This document shows positions 26,866 through 38,313 of a DNA stretch of 64,000 nt, piece by piece. A program made the position numbers and the translations under genes. The stretch covers positions 2,728,001 to 2,792,000 of the forward strand of contig NZ_JAHWXK010000001.1 in NCBI RefSeq assembly GCF_023091155.1. The letters are read 5' to 3'. The notes under the pieces are model-generated. The model was not told where the DNA came from, did not search any database, and was given only the letters and a program-made list of their open reading frames with translations. This stretch comes from Microbacterium sufflavum (GTDB taxonomy: Bacteria; Actinomycetota; Actinomycetes; Actinomycetales; Microbacteriaceae). Position 1 is the first letter of the stretch. The number at the start of each line of letters is the position of its first letter.

Positions 26866-27584
26866 CCAACGAGATCCGGGGACCGCTGCAGTTGCCGGCG
26901 CGCCGCGAGGACATCGAGCTGACGACGGCGGACGGCCTGACCCTGGTCGGGGAGCTCGCCCTGCCCGCGGAGAGCGAGCCGGTCGCGACGCTCGTCACGC
27001 TGCATCCGCTTCCCACGGCCGGCGGATTCATGGACTCGCACATCCTGCGGAAGGCGGCGGCTCGTCTGCCCGCCCTCGCCGATCTCGCGGTCCTGCGCTT
27101 CAACACCCGTGGCACCACGTCTCCGCGCGGCACGAGCGATGGTGCGTTCGACGGCGGGGCTCTGGAGCAGTTCGACGTCGCCGCGGCCATGGAGTTCGTG
27201 CACGCTCGCGCGCTGCCGCGCCCCTGGCTGCTGGGCTGGTCGTTCGGCACGGAGCTGGCGCTCAAGTACGGCCGCGACCACGCGATCGAGGGCATCATCC
27301 TGCTGTCGCCGCCGCTGCACCGCGCGACGGACGAAGAGGTCGCCGCCTGGGCGGAAGCCGATCGTGAGGTCGTGGTCCTGGTTCCGGAGTTCGACGACTA
27401 TCTGCGGCCGGCCGAGGCCGAGAAGCGCTTCGCCTCGATCCCGCACGCGCGTCTGATCCCCGTGGAGGGCGGCAAGCACCTCTGGGTGGGGGAGACGCAG
27501 ACGCGGCGCGTGCTCACCGAGGTGGTCGCTGCCGTGAACCCGTCGGCGCTCCCGCTGCCGACGCACTGGTCCGACGACTCCTGA
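26862..27584 (+). CDS. Alpha/beta hydrolase
   Basis: A 240-residue alpha/beta-hydrolase-fold protein: LVTLHPLPTAGGFMDSHIL (oxyanion region), FNTRGTTSPRGTS, and the nucleophile elbow LLGWSFGTELALKYG with Ser as nucleophile near residue 128; a His near the C-terminus lies in GGKHLWVGE. The acid could be in VVLVPEFDDYL. It resembles the dienelactone-hydrolase/CocE-like group; the substrate is unknown. It starts inside the stop of the zinc-protein gene. Confidence 0.85.
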   Translation: MTNEIRGPLQLPARREDIELTTADGLTLVGELALPAESEPVATLVTLHPLPTAGGFMDSHILRKAAARLPALADLAVLRFNTRGTTSPRGTSDGAFDGGALEQFDVAAAMEFVHARALPRPWLLGWSFGTELALKYGRDHAIEGIILLSPPLHRATDEEVAAWAEADREVVVLVPEFDDYLRPAEAEKRFASIPHARLIPVEGGKHLWVGETQTRRVLTEVVAAVNPSALPLPTHWSDDS

Positions 27585-27595
27585 CCGTCGCGCGG

Positions 27596-27611
27596 CGCGT
27601 CGGACGACGCG
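27596..27611. terminator. Possible terminator between hydrolase and AI-2E permease genes
   Basis: CGCGTC and GACGCG pair across a four-base loop in the convergent spacer, ending at the permease stop codon. Short and without a T-run. Confidence 0.3.
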
Positions 27612-28673
27612 TCAGAGGTCGTTCATGCGCGGGATCAGCACCTGGCGGTAGATGATCAGGATGCTCGCCGCGACGGGGATGGCGATGAGCGCCCCGAGCA
27701 GACCCAGCAGGCTGCCGCCGGCGAGCGCGGCGACGACGACGACCGCGCCGGGGACGGAGACCGCGCGGCTCATGATGCGCGGGGAGATGACGTACGCCTC
27801 GATCTGCATGTAGATCAGGTAGTAGATCCCCGCGGCCAGCGCGGTGGCGGGGGAGCCGAGCCCGGGGATCAGGCAGACCAGCACGATGATCGTGGAACCG
27901 GTGAGTGTGCCCACCAGCGGGATCAGGGAGAAGAAGAACGCGATGACTGCGAGGACGGCGGGGAACGGCGCCTCGATGATCGTCAGGTAGATCGCGCTGA
28001 GCACGCCATTGATGACGCCCTGGGACACCTGGCCCATGACGTAGTAGCCGACCGAATCGGTGATCTGCTCGGACAGGTCGATGAACCGGTCGCGCTTCGA
28101 CGACGGCACCAGCTGGTACACGGCCCGCTTGAGCGACGGGGTCGACGCCGTGAGGTAGATCGTGAGGATCAGCACGATGAAGGCCCCGAACACGCCGCTC
28201 AGCACGGCGCCGCTGGCGATCAGCACTCCCTGTCCGATCGACCCCCCGATCTCCGCCAGGTTCGTGGTCAGCCAGTCCTCGCTGTAGTTGAAGACGTCGT
28301 CGACGAGAAGGTTCGGGAACGTCTCCTGGATCCAGTCCTTCAGGTCGTCGATCGCGGTGCCGCGCTGGACGATCGTGGTGATCTGCGCGATCAACTGCGA
28401 GATCTGGTCGACGAGCACCGGCAGCACGATCAGGATGATCCCGACGAAGACCGCAAGGACCGCGAGGATCGTGACGAGCACGGCGAGCCACCGGGGGAGT
28501 CGCCGTCGCTCGAGGAACGAGACGAGCGGATCGAGGCCCAGGCTCAGGAAGAGCGCCGTCCCGATGTAGAGCAGCACGGTCGAGAGGGTCTGCACGCTGC
28601 TGATCAGCAGGATCCCGAGTCCCACGCCGAGCGTCGCCACGAGGGCGGTGCGGAACGGATTGTGGATCTTCAT
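27612..28673 (-). CDS. AI-2E family transporter (UPF0118)
   Basis: A 353-residue membrane protein of the AI-2E/UPF0118 family with about eight helices. Family features are FLSLGLDPLVSFLERRRLPRW after helix 2, a soluble loop at ~100-150, and the C-terminal SFFFSLIPLVGTLTGS-like and ALIAIPVAASI segments. Members include AI-2 exporters and Na+/Li+/H+ antiporters, so the substrate is open. ATG 28673 (MKIHNPFRTAL) chosen. It is divergent from the large membrane/lipobox gene. Confidence 0.88.
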   Translation of the reverse strand: MKIHNPFRTALVATLGVGLGILLISSVQTLSTVLLYIGTALFLSLGLDPLVSFLERRRLPRWLAVLVTILAVLAVFVGIILIVLPVLVDQISQLIAQITTIVQRGTAIDDLKDWIQETFPNLLVDDVFNYSEDWLTTNLAEIGGSIGQGVLIASGAVLSGVFGAFIVLILTIYLTASTPSLKRAVYQLVPSSKRDRFIDLSEQITDSVGYYVMGQVSQGVINGVLSAIYLTIIEAPFPAVLAVIAFFFSLIPLVGTLTGSTIIVLVCLIPGLGSPATALAAGIYYLIYMQIEAYVISPRIMSRAVSVPGAVVVVAALAGGSLLGLLGALIAIPVAASILIIYRQVLIPRMNDL

Positions 28674-28743
28674 CGGTGCTCCTCGAGACGGCTGCAGCAA
28701 GGCTATCGAGCCCGGAGCACGGTGCCGCGACGACGTGCCGTCC

Positions 28744-28772
28744 GTTGCCCACGGGAACTGCTCGTGGGCAAC
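28744..28772. promoter_or_regulatory. 10-bp perfect inverted repeat in the divergent spacer
   Basis: Arms at 28744-28753 and 28763-28772, nine-base spacer. It lies 71 bases from the AI-2E permease start and just upstream of the predicted -10 box of the rightward gene, a position suited to a repressor or activator site. Confidence 0.45.
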
Positions 28773-28788
28773 ACACAGGTGACTTCGC

Positions 28789-28794
28789 TAGTCT
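28789..28794 (+). promoter_or_regulatory. Candidate -10 box of the membrane/lipobox gene
   Basis: TAGTCT would place the RNA start near 28801, giving a 50-base leader that contains the GAGGAG ribosome site. Confidence 0.4.
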
Positions 28795-28850
28795 GAAATG
28801 TCGAGTGTGGCGTCGCGGGCGGGTATTCGCGATGCGTGAGGAGACTATTC

Positions 28851-30812
28851 GTGCGTTTCGTATGGGCCGTGGTGGCCTTCGTGCTGGCTGCCGTGCTGAT
28901 CGGCGCGGGTATCGCTCAGCGGACCGTCTTCATGGGCCCATCGAACCAGCAGGAGCGCGTCTCGATCGAGGAGCCCGCGCCGTTCGTGCTGATGGACGGC
29001 GACGTGCTGCGGACCAACCCGGGCTCGCAGAAGCTCGTGGTGAGCGGCGAGGGCGAGATCTTCGCCAGCTACGGCCGGACCGCCGACATGCAGGCCTGGC
29101 TGGCCGACTCCGACTACAACCACGTCTCGGTCGGTGACGACGGTGAGTTCGTGGTGGAGCACGTCTCGGCTCCTGCTGAGGAGGAGACGACGGAGCCCGG
29201 CGACGAGGCGGGAGCGACGCCGGCACCCGAAGAGACGCCGGCCACCGACGCCGAGACCGAGGAGCCCGCAGGTCGCGACCCGGTCGGCTCCGACCTGTGG
29301 CTGGACTCCTTCAGCGAGGAGAACCTGCTCACGGCCGACAACATGCAGCTCCCGGAGGGCACGAGCGTGCTCATCGCCTACGACGGCACGAAAGACGCTC
29401 CGGACGACATCGTGGTGTCCTGGCCCCTCGACAACAGCACCCCGCTCGCCGGACCGTTGATGGTCGCGGGTGGGATCGTGCTCGTGATCGGCCTCGTGCT
29501 CTACATCCTCGCGATCCGCCACCAGCGCCGCGGACGTGGGCCGCGCCGGAAAGGCCCCGGGCCGCTCCCGATGACGGAGCCGATCGAGGTCGCCGCACTG
29601 CCCGCGGGCGAGCGCGCGGCTCTCGATGCGGCCGACGCGAAGCCGACGTCCGACCCCGGTGTCGAGGACGCCGAGGTGGTGGAGGACGAGCCGACGCCTC
29701 GCACAGAGCCGGAGGGGAAGTCCTCCCTGCGCGCCGCCGGAGCGACGCGCCGCCGTCGGATGCTGGTCCTGCCCGCCCTGGGGGTCACCGCGCTCCTGGC
29801 CGCCGGGTGCTCGGCCGACTCCTGGCCGCAGCTGGGCGACGCCTCCGCCACGCCCTCGCCGTCGCCGACCGTGATCGCCCCCGAGAACCAGAAGCCGCCG
29901 GCGGTCACCGAGGCCCAGGCGAAGCGCATCCTGAAGAGCCTGGCCGACACGGTCGCCGAGGCCGACAGCACCCTCGACGCCGACCTCGCGGCCACCCGCC
30001 TCGTCGGCCCCGCGCTTGAGGAGCGCGTCGCCGACTACGCCATCCGCGCGAAGGTCACCAACGACGCGCCTCCCGTGGCCATCCCCACCGACGACGTGCG
30101 GGTCGTGCTGCCCGAGGCCACGGACCGCTGGCCGCGCACCGTGCTCATGCTCTCGCAGAGCGCCGATGACGACACCGTCCCGCCCGTGCTGCTTACGATG
30201 ACGCAGGACGACCCGTGGTCGAACTACAAGGTGACCAACCTGGCCCAGATGGCCGCCGACGCACAGTTCCCGGAGGTCGCGGCGAGCTGGCTCGGCACTT
30301 CCATGGTGCCGGCCGACTCCGCGTTCCTGACGCTGCCGCCCGACCAGGTGGCCACGGCGTTCTCCGACGTGGTCGACAACGTGGAGAAGAGCCAGTACTA
30401 CGGCCAGTTCGACGATCTCTCGCTGGCGGTCGCCCAGTCGATCCGTGATGGGCGGCAGACCGTGGTGCAGGGGCTCGTGGATGCCAATGCCGCCGAGACA
30501 TCGAAGACGGCGTTCAAGGCGGCGCCCACGACCGCCGAGCCGGTCTCCATGACCACCCTCGACAGCGGCGCGATCGTCGCCGTCTCGGTGCTCGACGTCG
30601 AGACCATCACCCCGGTCAACTCCGACGTCGTCATCCGTTTCGGCAACAACGAGCAGGCCAAGGCGCTCACGGGCGTGACCGAGTCGTCGACGGGTGTCGA
30701 GACGACGTACCTGAGTCAGTTGTTCTTCGCCGTCCCCTCGCAGGGTTCGAGCGAGCCGATCAAGCTCCTGGCCTCCACCCAGGACCTGCTCTCCGTGAAG
30801 GTGATCAAGTGA
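28851..30812 (+). CDS. Three-helix membrane protein with internal lipobox
   Basis: A 653-residue protein I cannot assign to a named family. Membrane helix 1 is at residues ~4-22; a first extracellular region of ~180 residues includes an acidic Thr/Pro/Glu-rich linker at ~107-140; helix 2 is at ~201-223 followed by RHQRRGRGPRRKG; a charged cytoplasmic stretch follows; helix 3 begins after RRRR at ~305 and ends in the lipobox TALLAAGC (Cys320). The remaining ~330 residues are predicted outside. This reads as a membrane protein fused to a lipoprotein. GTG 28851 is chosen for its GAGGAG site, eight bases off, over GTG 28836. The stop overlaps the thioredoxin gene (GTGA). Confidence 0.82.
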   Translation: MRFVWAVVAFVLAAVLIGAGIAQRTVFMGPSNQQERVSIEEPAPFVLMDGDVLRTNPGSQKLVVSGEGEIFASYGRTADMQAWLADSDYNHVSVGDDGEFVVEHVSAPAEEETTEPGDEAGATPAPEETPATDAETEEPAGRDPVGSDLWLDSFSEENLLTADNMQLPEGTSVLIAYDGTKDAPDDIVVSWPLDNSTPLAGPLMVAGGIVLVIGLVLYILAIRHQRRGRGPRRKGPGPLPMTEPIEVAALPAGERAALDAADAKPTSDPGVEDAEVVEDEPTPRTEPEGKSSLRAAGATRRRRMLVLPALGVTALLAAGCSADSWPQLGDASATPSPSPTVIAPENQKPPAVTEAQAKRILKSLADTVAEADSTLDADLAATRLVGPALEERVADYAIRAKVTNDAPPVAIPTDDVRVVLPEATDRWPRTVLMLSQSADDDTVPPVLLTMTQDDPWSNYKVTNLAQMAADAQFPEVAASWLGTSMVPADSAFLTLPPDQVATAFSDVVDNVEKSQYYGQFDDLSLAVAQSIRDGRQTVVQGLVDANAAETSKTAFKAAPTTAEPVSMTTLDSGAIVAVSVLDVETITPVNSDVVIRFGNNEQAKALTGVTESSTGVETTYLSQLFFAVPSQGSSEPIKLLASTQDLLSVKVIK

Positions 30813-31744
30813 CCGACATCTCTCCCGCGGCGCTGCGTGGCGCCGTCGACCTCTCGAGTCTCCGCAACCGCCCCACCCCGTCCTCCGGGGGCGGCCCCGC
30901 GACGCAGGGCCAGGGCATCACCGATGTGGTCGTCGATGCGACGGACGAGACCTTCGGCGAGGTCCTGGAGATCTCCCGCACCGTCCCGGTCGTGGTCGAC
31001 CTGTGGGCCGAGTGGTGCGGGCCGTGCAAGCAGCTGAGCCCGATCATCGAGAAGGTCACCCGCGAGCTGGGCGGTCGCGTGCTGCTGGCGAAGGTGGACG
31101 TGGACGCGAACCCGCAGCTCGCCCAGAGCTTCCGCGCGCAGTCGATCCCGATGGTGGTCGCGCTGATCGCCGGGCAGCCGGTGCCGATGTTCACGGGTGC
31201 CGTGCCGGAGCAGCAGGTGCGCGAGGTGTTCGCCCAGCTGCTCCAGGTAGCGGCGCAGAACGGCGTGTCCGGGACGCTCTCGATCTCGGGCGATGTTGCA
31301 GCGGATGCGCCCGAGCCGGTCGAGCCCGAGCTGCCCCCGCTCCACGCCGAGGCGTACGCCGCGATCGAGGCGGGCGACTACGCCGCCGCCATCCGCGCAT
31401 ATGAGAAGGCGCTGGCCGAGAACCCGCGCGATGAAGACGCCATCGCCGGGCTCGGGCAGGTGCGCCTGCTCCACCGCGTGCAGGGCCTCGATCTGCAGGA
31501 GGCGCGGGCCGCGGCCGCCGCCGGACCGCTCGACGTGCAGGCGCAGTTCGACGTGGCGGATCTCGACCTCGCCGGAGGGCACGTGGACGACGCGTTCGCG
31601 CGGCTCCTCGATTTGTTCGCTCAGCTCCCGTCGGACCAGCGGGCGCCGGTGCGCGAGCGGCTCGTGGAGCTGTTCGGCCTCATCGGCCCCGCCGACCCGC
31701 GCGTCGTGGCGGCGCGCAACCGGCTGTCCTCGCTGCTGTTCTGA
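30809..31744 (+). CDS. Thioredoxin-TPR protein (YbbN/CnoX-like)
   Basis: A 311-residue protein with an N-terminal thioredoxin domain (residues ~38-145, active site WCGPC with Cys70 and Cys73) and a C-terminal tetratricopeptide region (~180-305, AYAAIEAGDYAAAIRAYEKALAENP). E. coli YbbN/CnoX protects substrates during oxidative stress and hands them to chaperones; unlike E. coli CnoX, both active-site cysteines are present here. No signal peptide, so it acts in the cytoplasm. It is translationally coupled to the membrane/lipobox gene. Confidence 0.92.
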   Translation: MTDISPAALRGAVDLSSLRNRPTPSSGGGPATQGQGITDVVVDATDETFGEVLEISRTVPVVVDLWAEWCGPCKQLSPIIEKVTRELGGRVLLAKVDVDANPQLAQSFRAQSIPMVVALIAGQPVPMFTGAVPEQQVREVFAQLLQVAAQNGVSGTLSISGDVAADAPEPVEPELPPLHAEAYAAIEAGDYAAAIRAYEKALAENPRDEDAIAGLGQVRLLHRVQGLDLQEARAAAAAGPLDVQAQFDVADLDLAGGHVDDAFARLLDLFAQLPSDQRAPVRERLVELFGLIGPADPRVVAARNRLSSLLF

Positions 31745-31749
31745 GGCGT

Positions 31750-31785
31750 CCGCGCCCCGGGCGAGGTCGTCCTCGCGGGGCGCGG
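31750..31785. terminator. Bidirectional terminator between thioredoxin-TPR gene and glgB
   Basis: A two-part stem, nine bases (31750-31758 with 31777-31785) and six bases (31761-31766 with 31771-31776), interrupted by a two-base bulge, with a four-base loop. It sits between converging stop codons; no long T-run. Confidence 0.75.
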
Positions 31786-31795
31786 CCGGCGCAGC

Positions 31796-33999
<2,204 letters not shown>

Positions 34000-34003
<4 letters not shown>

Positions 34004-36072
34004 GCTCTCTCCCTCACCTTCAGGATGTGCACCGGCTCGGCGAAGGCGTCGAGCCGCACGTAGTTGTGGTCGCTCCAGGTCCAGACACTGCCGGTCAGCA
34101 GATCCTCGACCTCGAACGGTTCGCCCGGGGGGACACCCCAGCGGGTCGTGTCGAGGTGGACCGTGGTCTCCCTGACCGAGTGCGGGTCGACGTTCGCGAC
34201 CACGATGATCGTGTCTGCCTGTCCGGTGCCGGTGAACGCCGCATCGAGGTGCTTGCTGTAGACCAGGACGGCGTCGTCGTCGCTCCAGTGGGTCTCCAGG
34301 TTCCGCAGCTGCCTCAGCGCCGGATGCTCGGCGCGGATCGCGTTGAGCCGACGCAGCAGCGGGGCGAGGGACTCACCACGCTCCTCGGCACCGCGCCAGT
34401 CGCGGAACTTGTACTCGTACTTCTCGTTGTCGATGTTCTCCTCCGAGCCGGGACGCGCCACGTTCTCGAAGAGCTCGTATCCCGCATACACCCCGTACAC
34501 CGGCCCCGCGGTGGCCGCGATGCAGGCCCGGATGCGGTAGGCCGCCCGGCCGCCGAACTGGAGGTACTCGGTGAGGATGTCGTGCGTGTTCACGAACAGA
34601 TTCGGTCGCATGTAGTCCGCGGTGTCGTGGGAGATGCTGGTGAGGAACTCCTCCAGCTCCGCCTTGGTGTTGCGCCAGGTGAAGTAGCTGTAGCTCTGCT
34701 GGAAACCCACCGCAGCGAGCGCCCGCATGACGGCGGGACGGGTGAAGGCCTCCGCGAGGAACACGACCCCCGGATCGCTCTCGTTCACGGTGCGGATGAG
34801 CCACTCCCAGAACCGGAGCGGCTTCGTGTGCGGGTTGTCCACCCGGAAGATGCGCACGCCCTGTGCCACCCAGTGCTGCACGACCCGCAGCATCTCCGCG
34901 GCGATGCCCTCGGGGTCGTTGTCGAAGTTGAGCGGATAGATGTCCTGGTACTTCTTGGGCGGGTTCTCCGCGTAGGCGATCGTGCCGTCCGGCAGGGTCG
35001 TGAACCACTCCGGATGCTCGCGGACCCACGGGTGGTCGGGGGACGCCTGCAACGCGAGGTCGAGCGCGACCTCGAGCCCTTCCTTCTCAGCAGCCCGGAC
35101 GAAGGCCCGGAAGTCCTGGGCGCTACCGAGGTCGGGATGGATGGCGTCGTGCCCGCCCTCGGCCGCACCGATCGCGTACGGGGAGCCGGGGTCGCCCGGC
35201 TCGGCCACCAGCGTGTTGTTGCGTCCCTTGCGGTTGGTCGAGCCGATGGGGTGGATGGGCACGAGGTAGATCACGTCGAACCCCATGGCCGCCACGTCGG
35301 GGAGCCGCTTCGCAGCCGTCCGGAAGGTGCCGCTCCGCACCGAGCCGTCCTTCAGCCGCCGCGCCCCCTCCGAGCGGGGGAAGAACTCGTACCAGGCGCC
35401 CACTCCTGCTCGCGTGCGATCGACGTGGAGGTGCTGGTCCGCGGAGGCGGAGCGCAGCGACATCAGGGGACGCTCGGCGAAGACGACCGCGAGCTCCGGG
35501 TCTGCCGCGAGGGAGGCGGCGATCGCGGCGTCTCCCGTGCGCAGCGCCTCGGCGCCCTCGCGCAGGCGGCGACGCTGGGCCGCTGGCCGGTCCTTCTCGG
35601 CGGCGGCCCTGGCCAGCAGCTCGGCGCCGAGTGCGGCCACGACCGGGACATCGACGCCGGCGGCGAGCTTGAGCCGTGCGGCATGCGCCCAGGTGGCGTA
35701 GTCGTCGGAGAAGGCCTCGAAGCGATACCGCCACGGACCCTCCAGGTCCAGTGCGATCGAGGCCGTCCACGTGTCGGTGCCGTCCGCGAGCGCGGTCAGG
35801 CGGTGCAGGCTCCGCTCTCCGGTGGGGGCGGTGAGGCGCACGTGCACGCCGATGAGGTCGTGCCCTTCCCGGAACGACACCACCCGGAACGGCACGACCT
35901 CGCCGGCGAACGCCTTCGCGGGAAAGCCGCCGGGGACCGAGGGCGAGCCGTCGAGGAGCGGGATCCGCGTCGTGCGCAGCTCGCCGGGGAGGTCGGCGCC
36001 GTCGAACTCGCGCGGCGGGATCTGAGCGGGGCTCCGGAGAGCCGGGGGCCGGGTACCAGCACGTGCAGTCAC
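34000..36072 (-). CDS. glgE: Maltose-1-phosphate maltosyltransferase
   Basis: A 690-residue GH13_3 enzyme that extends alpha-1,4-glucan from alpha-maltose-1-phosphate. Family features are the N-terminal DUF3416-type domain, [34 protein letters not shown], the nucleophile Asp in [20 protein letters not shown] and the acid Glu in [11 protein letters not shown]. This is the non-classical actinobacterial glycogen route. The enzymes that make maltose-1-phosphate (TreS/Pep2 or GlgC/GlgM) are not in the window. The GTG start has no Shine-Dalgarno sequence but has a TAGATT box six bases upstream. Confidence 0.96.
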
Positions 36073-36078
36073 AGTGCG

Positions 36079-36084
36079 AATCTA
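36079..36084 (-). promoter_or_regulatory. Candidate -10 box of glgE (leaderless)
   Basis: TAGATT on the minus strand ends six bases before GTG 36072. A second hexamer, TAGGCT, lies about 20 bases upstream on the far side of a hairpin; both are inside copies of the direct repeat CTACCGCTC (plus strand 36082-36090 and 36105-36113). Confidence 0.6.
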
Positions 36085-36086
36085 CC

Positions 36087-36104
36087 GCTCCGGTGTGCCG
36101 GAGC
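36087..36104 (-). terminator. Hairpin between glgX and glgE
   Basis: A perfect 7-bp stem (36087-36093 with 36098-36104) with a four-base loop, 33 bases after the glgX stop and just upstream of the glgE -10 box. It could reduce read-through from glgX or act as a control site for glgE. Confidence 0.5.
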
Positions 36105-36136
36105 CTACCGCTCGACCCGGGCGCAGAACCGTGCTA

Positions 36137-38209
36137 TCACTCGACGCGGAACAGGCGCATCGAGGTGCCGGGAACGGACAGGACGTCGCCGGGCTCGAAG
36201 ACCTCCGCGTGCGCGGAGGGGTGCTCGTCGGCACTCGACCAGAGCGAGACGAACCGGTTCGCGCCGTCGATCTCCAGCGGCAGTCGCACGTCGATCGGCG
36301 CCTCCGTGCCGTGCACGATCAGGAGGATGCGGTTCGCCGCCTCGGTGTCGGGCGTGGAGGCGGCGACGTACTGCAGCGTGCGGTTGCCGGGATCGTTCCA
36401 CTGCCCCGGTTCCATCGTCTCGCCGTTCTGGTCGTACCAGTCCATGACCGAGGCGTTCGGGATGTGCTCGCCGAGCCGGGCGTAGCGGCTGGGGCGCAGC
36501 GCGGGATTCTCGTGGCGCAGCCGGATGAGCCGCGTGACGTGCGCGCGCAGATCCTGCTGCCACGGCTCCAGCTCCCATCCGAGCCACGTGAGGGGAGAAT
36601 CCTGGGCGTAGGCGTTGTTGTTCCCGCGCTGAGTGCGCCCGACCTCGTCGCCGGCGGTGAGCATGGGGATGCCCGCGGACAGCAGGACCGTGCCCAGGAG
36701 GTTGCGCATGGCCTTCCGGCGGGCAGCGAGGATCGCAGGATCGTCGGTGGGGCCCTCGACGCCGTGGTTGAAGGCGCGGTTGGTGTCGGCGCCGTCGCGG
36801 TTGTTCTCGCCGTTCGCCTCGTTGTGCTTGACGTCGTAGGAGACGAGGTCGTGGAGCGTGAAGCCGTCGTGCGCCGTGACGAAGTTGATGCTGGCGAGCG
36901 GACCGCGCTCCTCGCTGAAGGTGTTGGAGGAGCCCGCGAGGCGCGTGGCGAAGCCGCCGATGCCCACCGGGGCGGAGGCGCGACGGGCGTAGTCGATGTC
37001 GCTCAGCCAGAAGTTGCGCACCCGGTCGCGGTAGCGGTCGTTCCACTCGTGCCACCCCGCGGGGAAGTTGCCCGTCTGCCAGCCGCCCAGCCCCACGTCC
37101 CACGGCTCGGCGATGAGCTTGGTGTCGGCGAGCACGGGGTCGGCGGCGATCGCCCGCAGCAGCGGATGCTCCGGGTTGTATGTGTGGGCGGCGTCTCGGG
37201 CGATCGCGGTCGCGAGGTCGAAGCGGAAACCGTCGATCTGCATCTCCTCCGCCCAGTACCGCAGCGAGTCCAGGACGAGGCGGGCGCCGGCGTCGGTGCT
37301 GGTGTCCAGCGTGTTGCCGCACCCGGTGGTGTCGATGTAGACGCCGTTCCCGTCCTGCCGGTAGTAGCTCGCATTGTCGATCCCGCGCAGGCTCGAGCGC
37401 GGGCCGCCGATGCCCTCCTCCGAGGTGTGGTTGTAGACGACGTCGAGGATGACCTCGAGCCCGGCCTCGTGGAGCAGCTTCACCATGCCCTTGAACTCGG
37501 CGATGATCGCCTCCGGTCCGCGCTTGCGGGCGTCCTCGGTGGCGTACGCGGCGTGAGGCGTGAAGTAGTTGAGGGTGTTGTAGCCCCAGTAGTTGGTGAG
37601 GCCGCGCTCGAGCAGGCGCGGCTCCGGCACGAAGGCGTGCACGGGCAGGAGCTCGACGGAGGTGATGCCGAGCGCGTGGAAGTGCTCGATCATCGCGGGG
37701 TGTGCGAGACCCGCGTACGTGCCGTGCAGCGCGGGCGGCACCTCGGGGTGGCGCTTGGTCATGCCCTTGAGATGGCCCTCGTAGATCACGGTGCGATCGA
37801 GCGGGATGCGCGGCTTGCTCGTGTTCCCCCAGTCGAAGCCGTCGACGATGACCACCGACCGCCACTCCTGGTAGCCGTGTCCCTGGGCGAGGCCCTTCGC
37901 GTACGGGTCGAGCAGCAGCGTCTCGGGGTTGAACGTGTTGCCGGGGCCGTGCGGCCCTCCCACGCGGACCGCGTACCGGGTTCCTGGCTGGAGCAGGGCA
38001 GACGTGACCTCCCACACGCCGCCCGGCCGACGCTCGAGCGCGGCCTGGTCCGTGACCCAATCGAGGTCGGTGGCGTCGAAGACGACCAGCTCCATCGACG
38101 AGGCGTTGCCCGACCAGACCCGCAGGGTGCCGCCGCCGTCGTGCAGGCGGACGCCGAGATCGTCGAGGGCCGATCCACCGGGGACGACGGGGACGCGGGA
38201 GTCAGGCAT
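36137..38209 (-). CDS. glgX: Glycogen debranching enzyme
   Basis: A 690-residue GH13_11 isoamylase-type enzyme that cleaves alpha-1,6 branches. An N-terminal CBM48-type domain precedes the barrel with YEGHLKGMT, WGYNTLNYFTPHAAYA, nucleophile Asp in IDGFRFDLATAIARD, and acid Glu in LIAEPWDVGLGGWQTG; the SYDVKHNEANGENNRDG block is diagnostic for GlgX/TreX. With GlgE and GlgB it covers glycogen turnover. ATG 38209 is chosen; it has a TAGGGT box six bases upstream and no ribosome site. Confidence 0.96.
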   Translation of the reverse strand: MPDSRVPVVPGGSALDDLGVRLHDGGGTLRVWSGNASSMELVVFDATDLDWVTDQAALERRPGGVWEVTSALLQPGTRYAVRVGGPHGPGNTFNPETLLLDPYAKGLAQGHGYQEWRSVVIVDGFDWGNTSKPRIPLDRTVIYEGHLKGMTKRHPEVPPALHGTYAGLAHPAMIEHFHALGITSVELLPVHAFVPEPRLLERGLTNYWGYNTLNYFTPHAAYATEDARKRGPEAIIAEFKGMVKLLHEAGLEVILDVVYNHTSEEGIGGPRSSLRGIDNASYYRQDGNGVYIDTTGCGNTLDTSTDAGARLVLDSLRYWAEEMQIDGFRFDLATAIARDAAHTYNPEHPLLRAIAADPVLADTKLIAEPWDVGLGGWQTGNFPAGWHEWNDRYRDRVRNFWLSDIDYARRASAPVGIGGFATRLAGSSNTFSEERGPLASINFVTAHDGFTLHDLVSYDVKHNEANGENNRDGADTNRAFNHGVEGPTDDPAILAARRKAMRNLLGTVLLSAGIPMLTAGDEVGRTQRGNNNAYAQDSPLTWLGWELEPWQQDLRAHVTRLIRLRHENPALRPSRYARLGEHIPNASVMDWYDQNGETMEPGQWNDPGNRTLQYVAASTPDTEAANRILLIVHGTEAPIDVRLPLEIDGANRFVSLWSSADEHPSAHAEVFEPGDVLSVPGTSMRLFRVE

Positions 38210-38215
38210 GAATAC

Positions 38216-38221
38216 ACCCTA
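38216..38221 (-). promoter_or_regulatory. Candidate -10 box of glgX (leaderless)
   Basis: TAGGGT, then six bases, then ATG 38209 on the minus strand. No Shine-Dalgarno sequence could fit in between. Confidence 0.55.
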
Positions 38222-38301
38222 GGCGTGTTGCATTTCAGTCTCATGTCGGCGCGGACCCGGTCCCAGAGGCACGACCGTGTCCGCACGACCGGGGATCGGG
38301 G

Positions 38302-38307
38302 GAGAAT
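38302..38307 (+). promoter_or_regulatory. Candidate -10 box of the cysteine desulfurase gene (leaderless)
   Basis: GAGAAT, then CGAGGT, then ATG 38314. The first base departs from TANNNT; dinB shows the identical hexamer and spacing. Confidence 0.4.
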
Positions 38308-38313
38308 CGAGGT

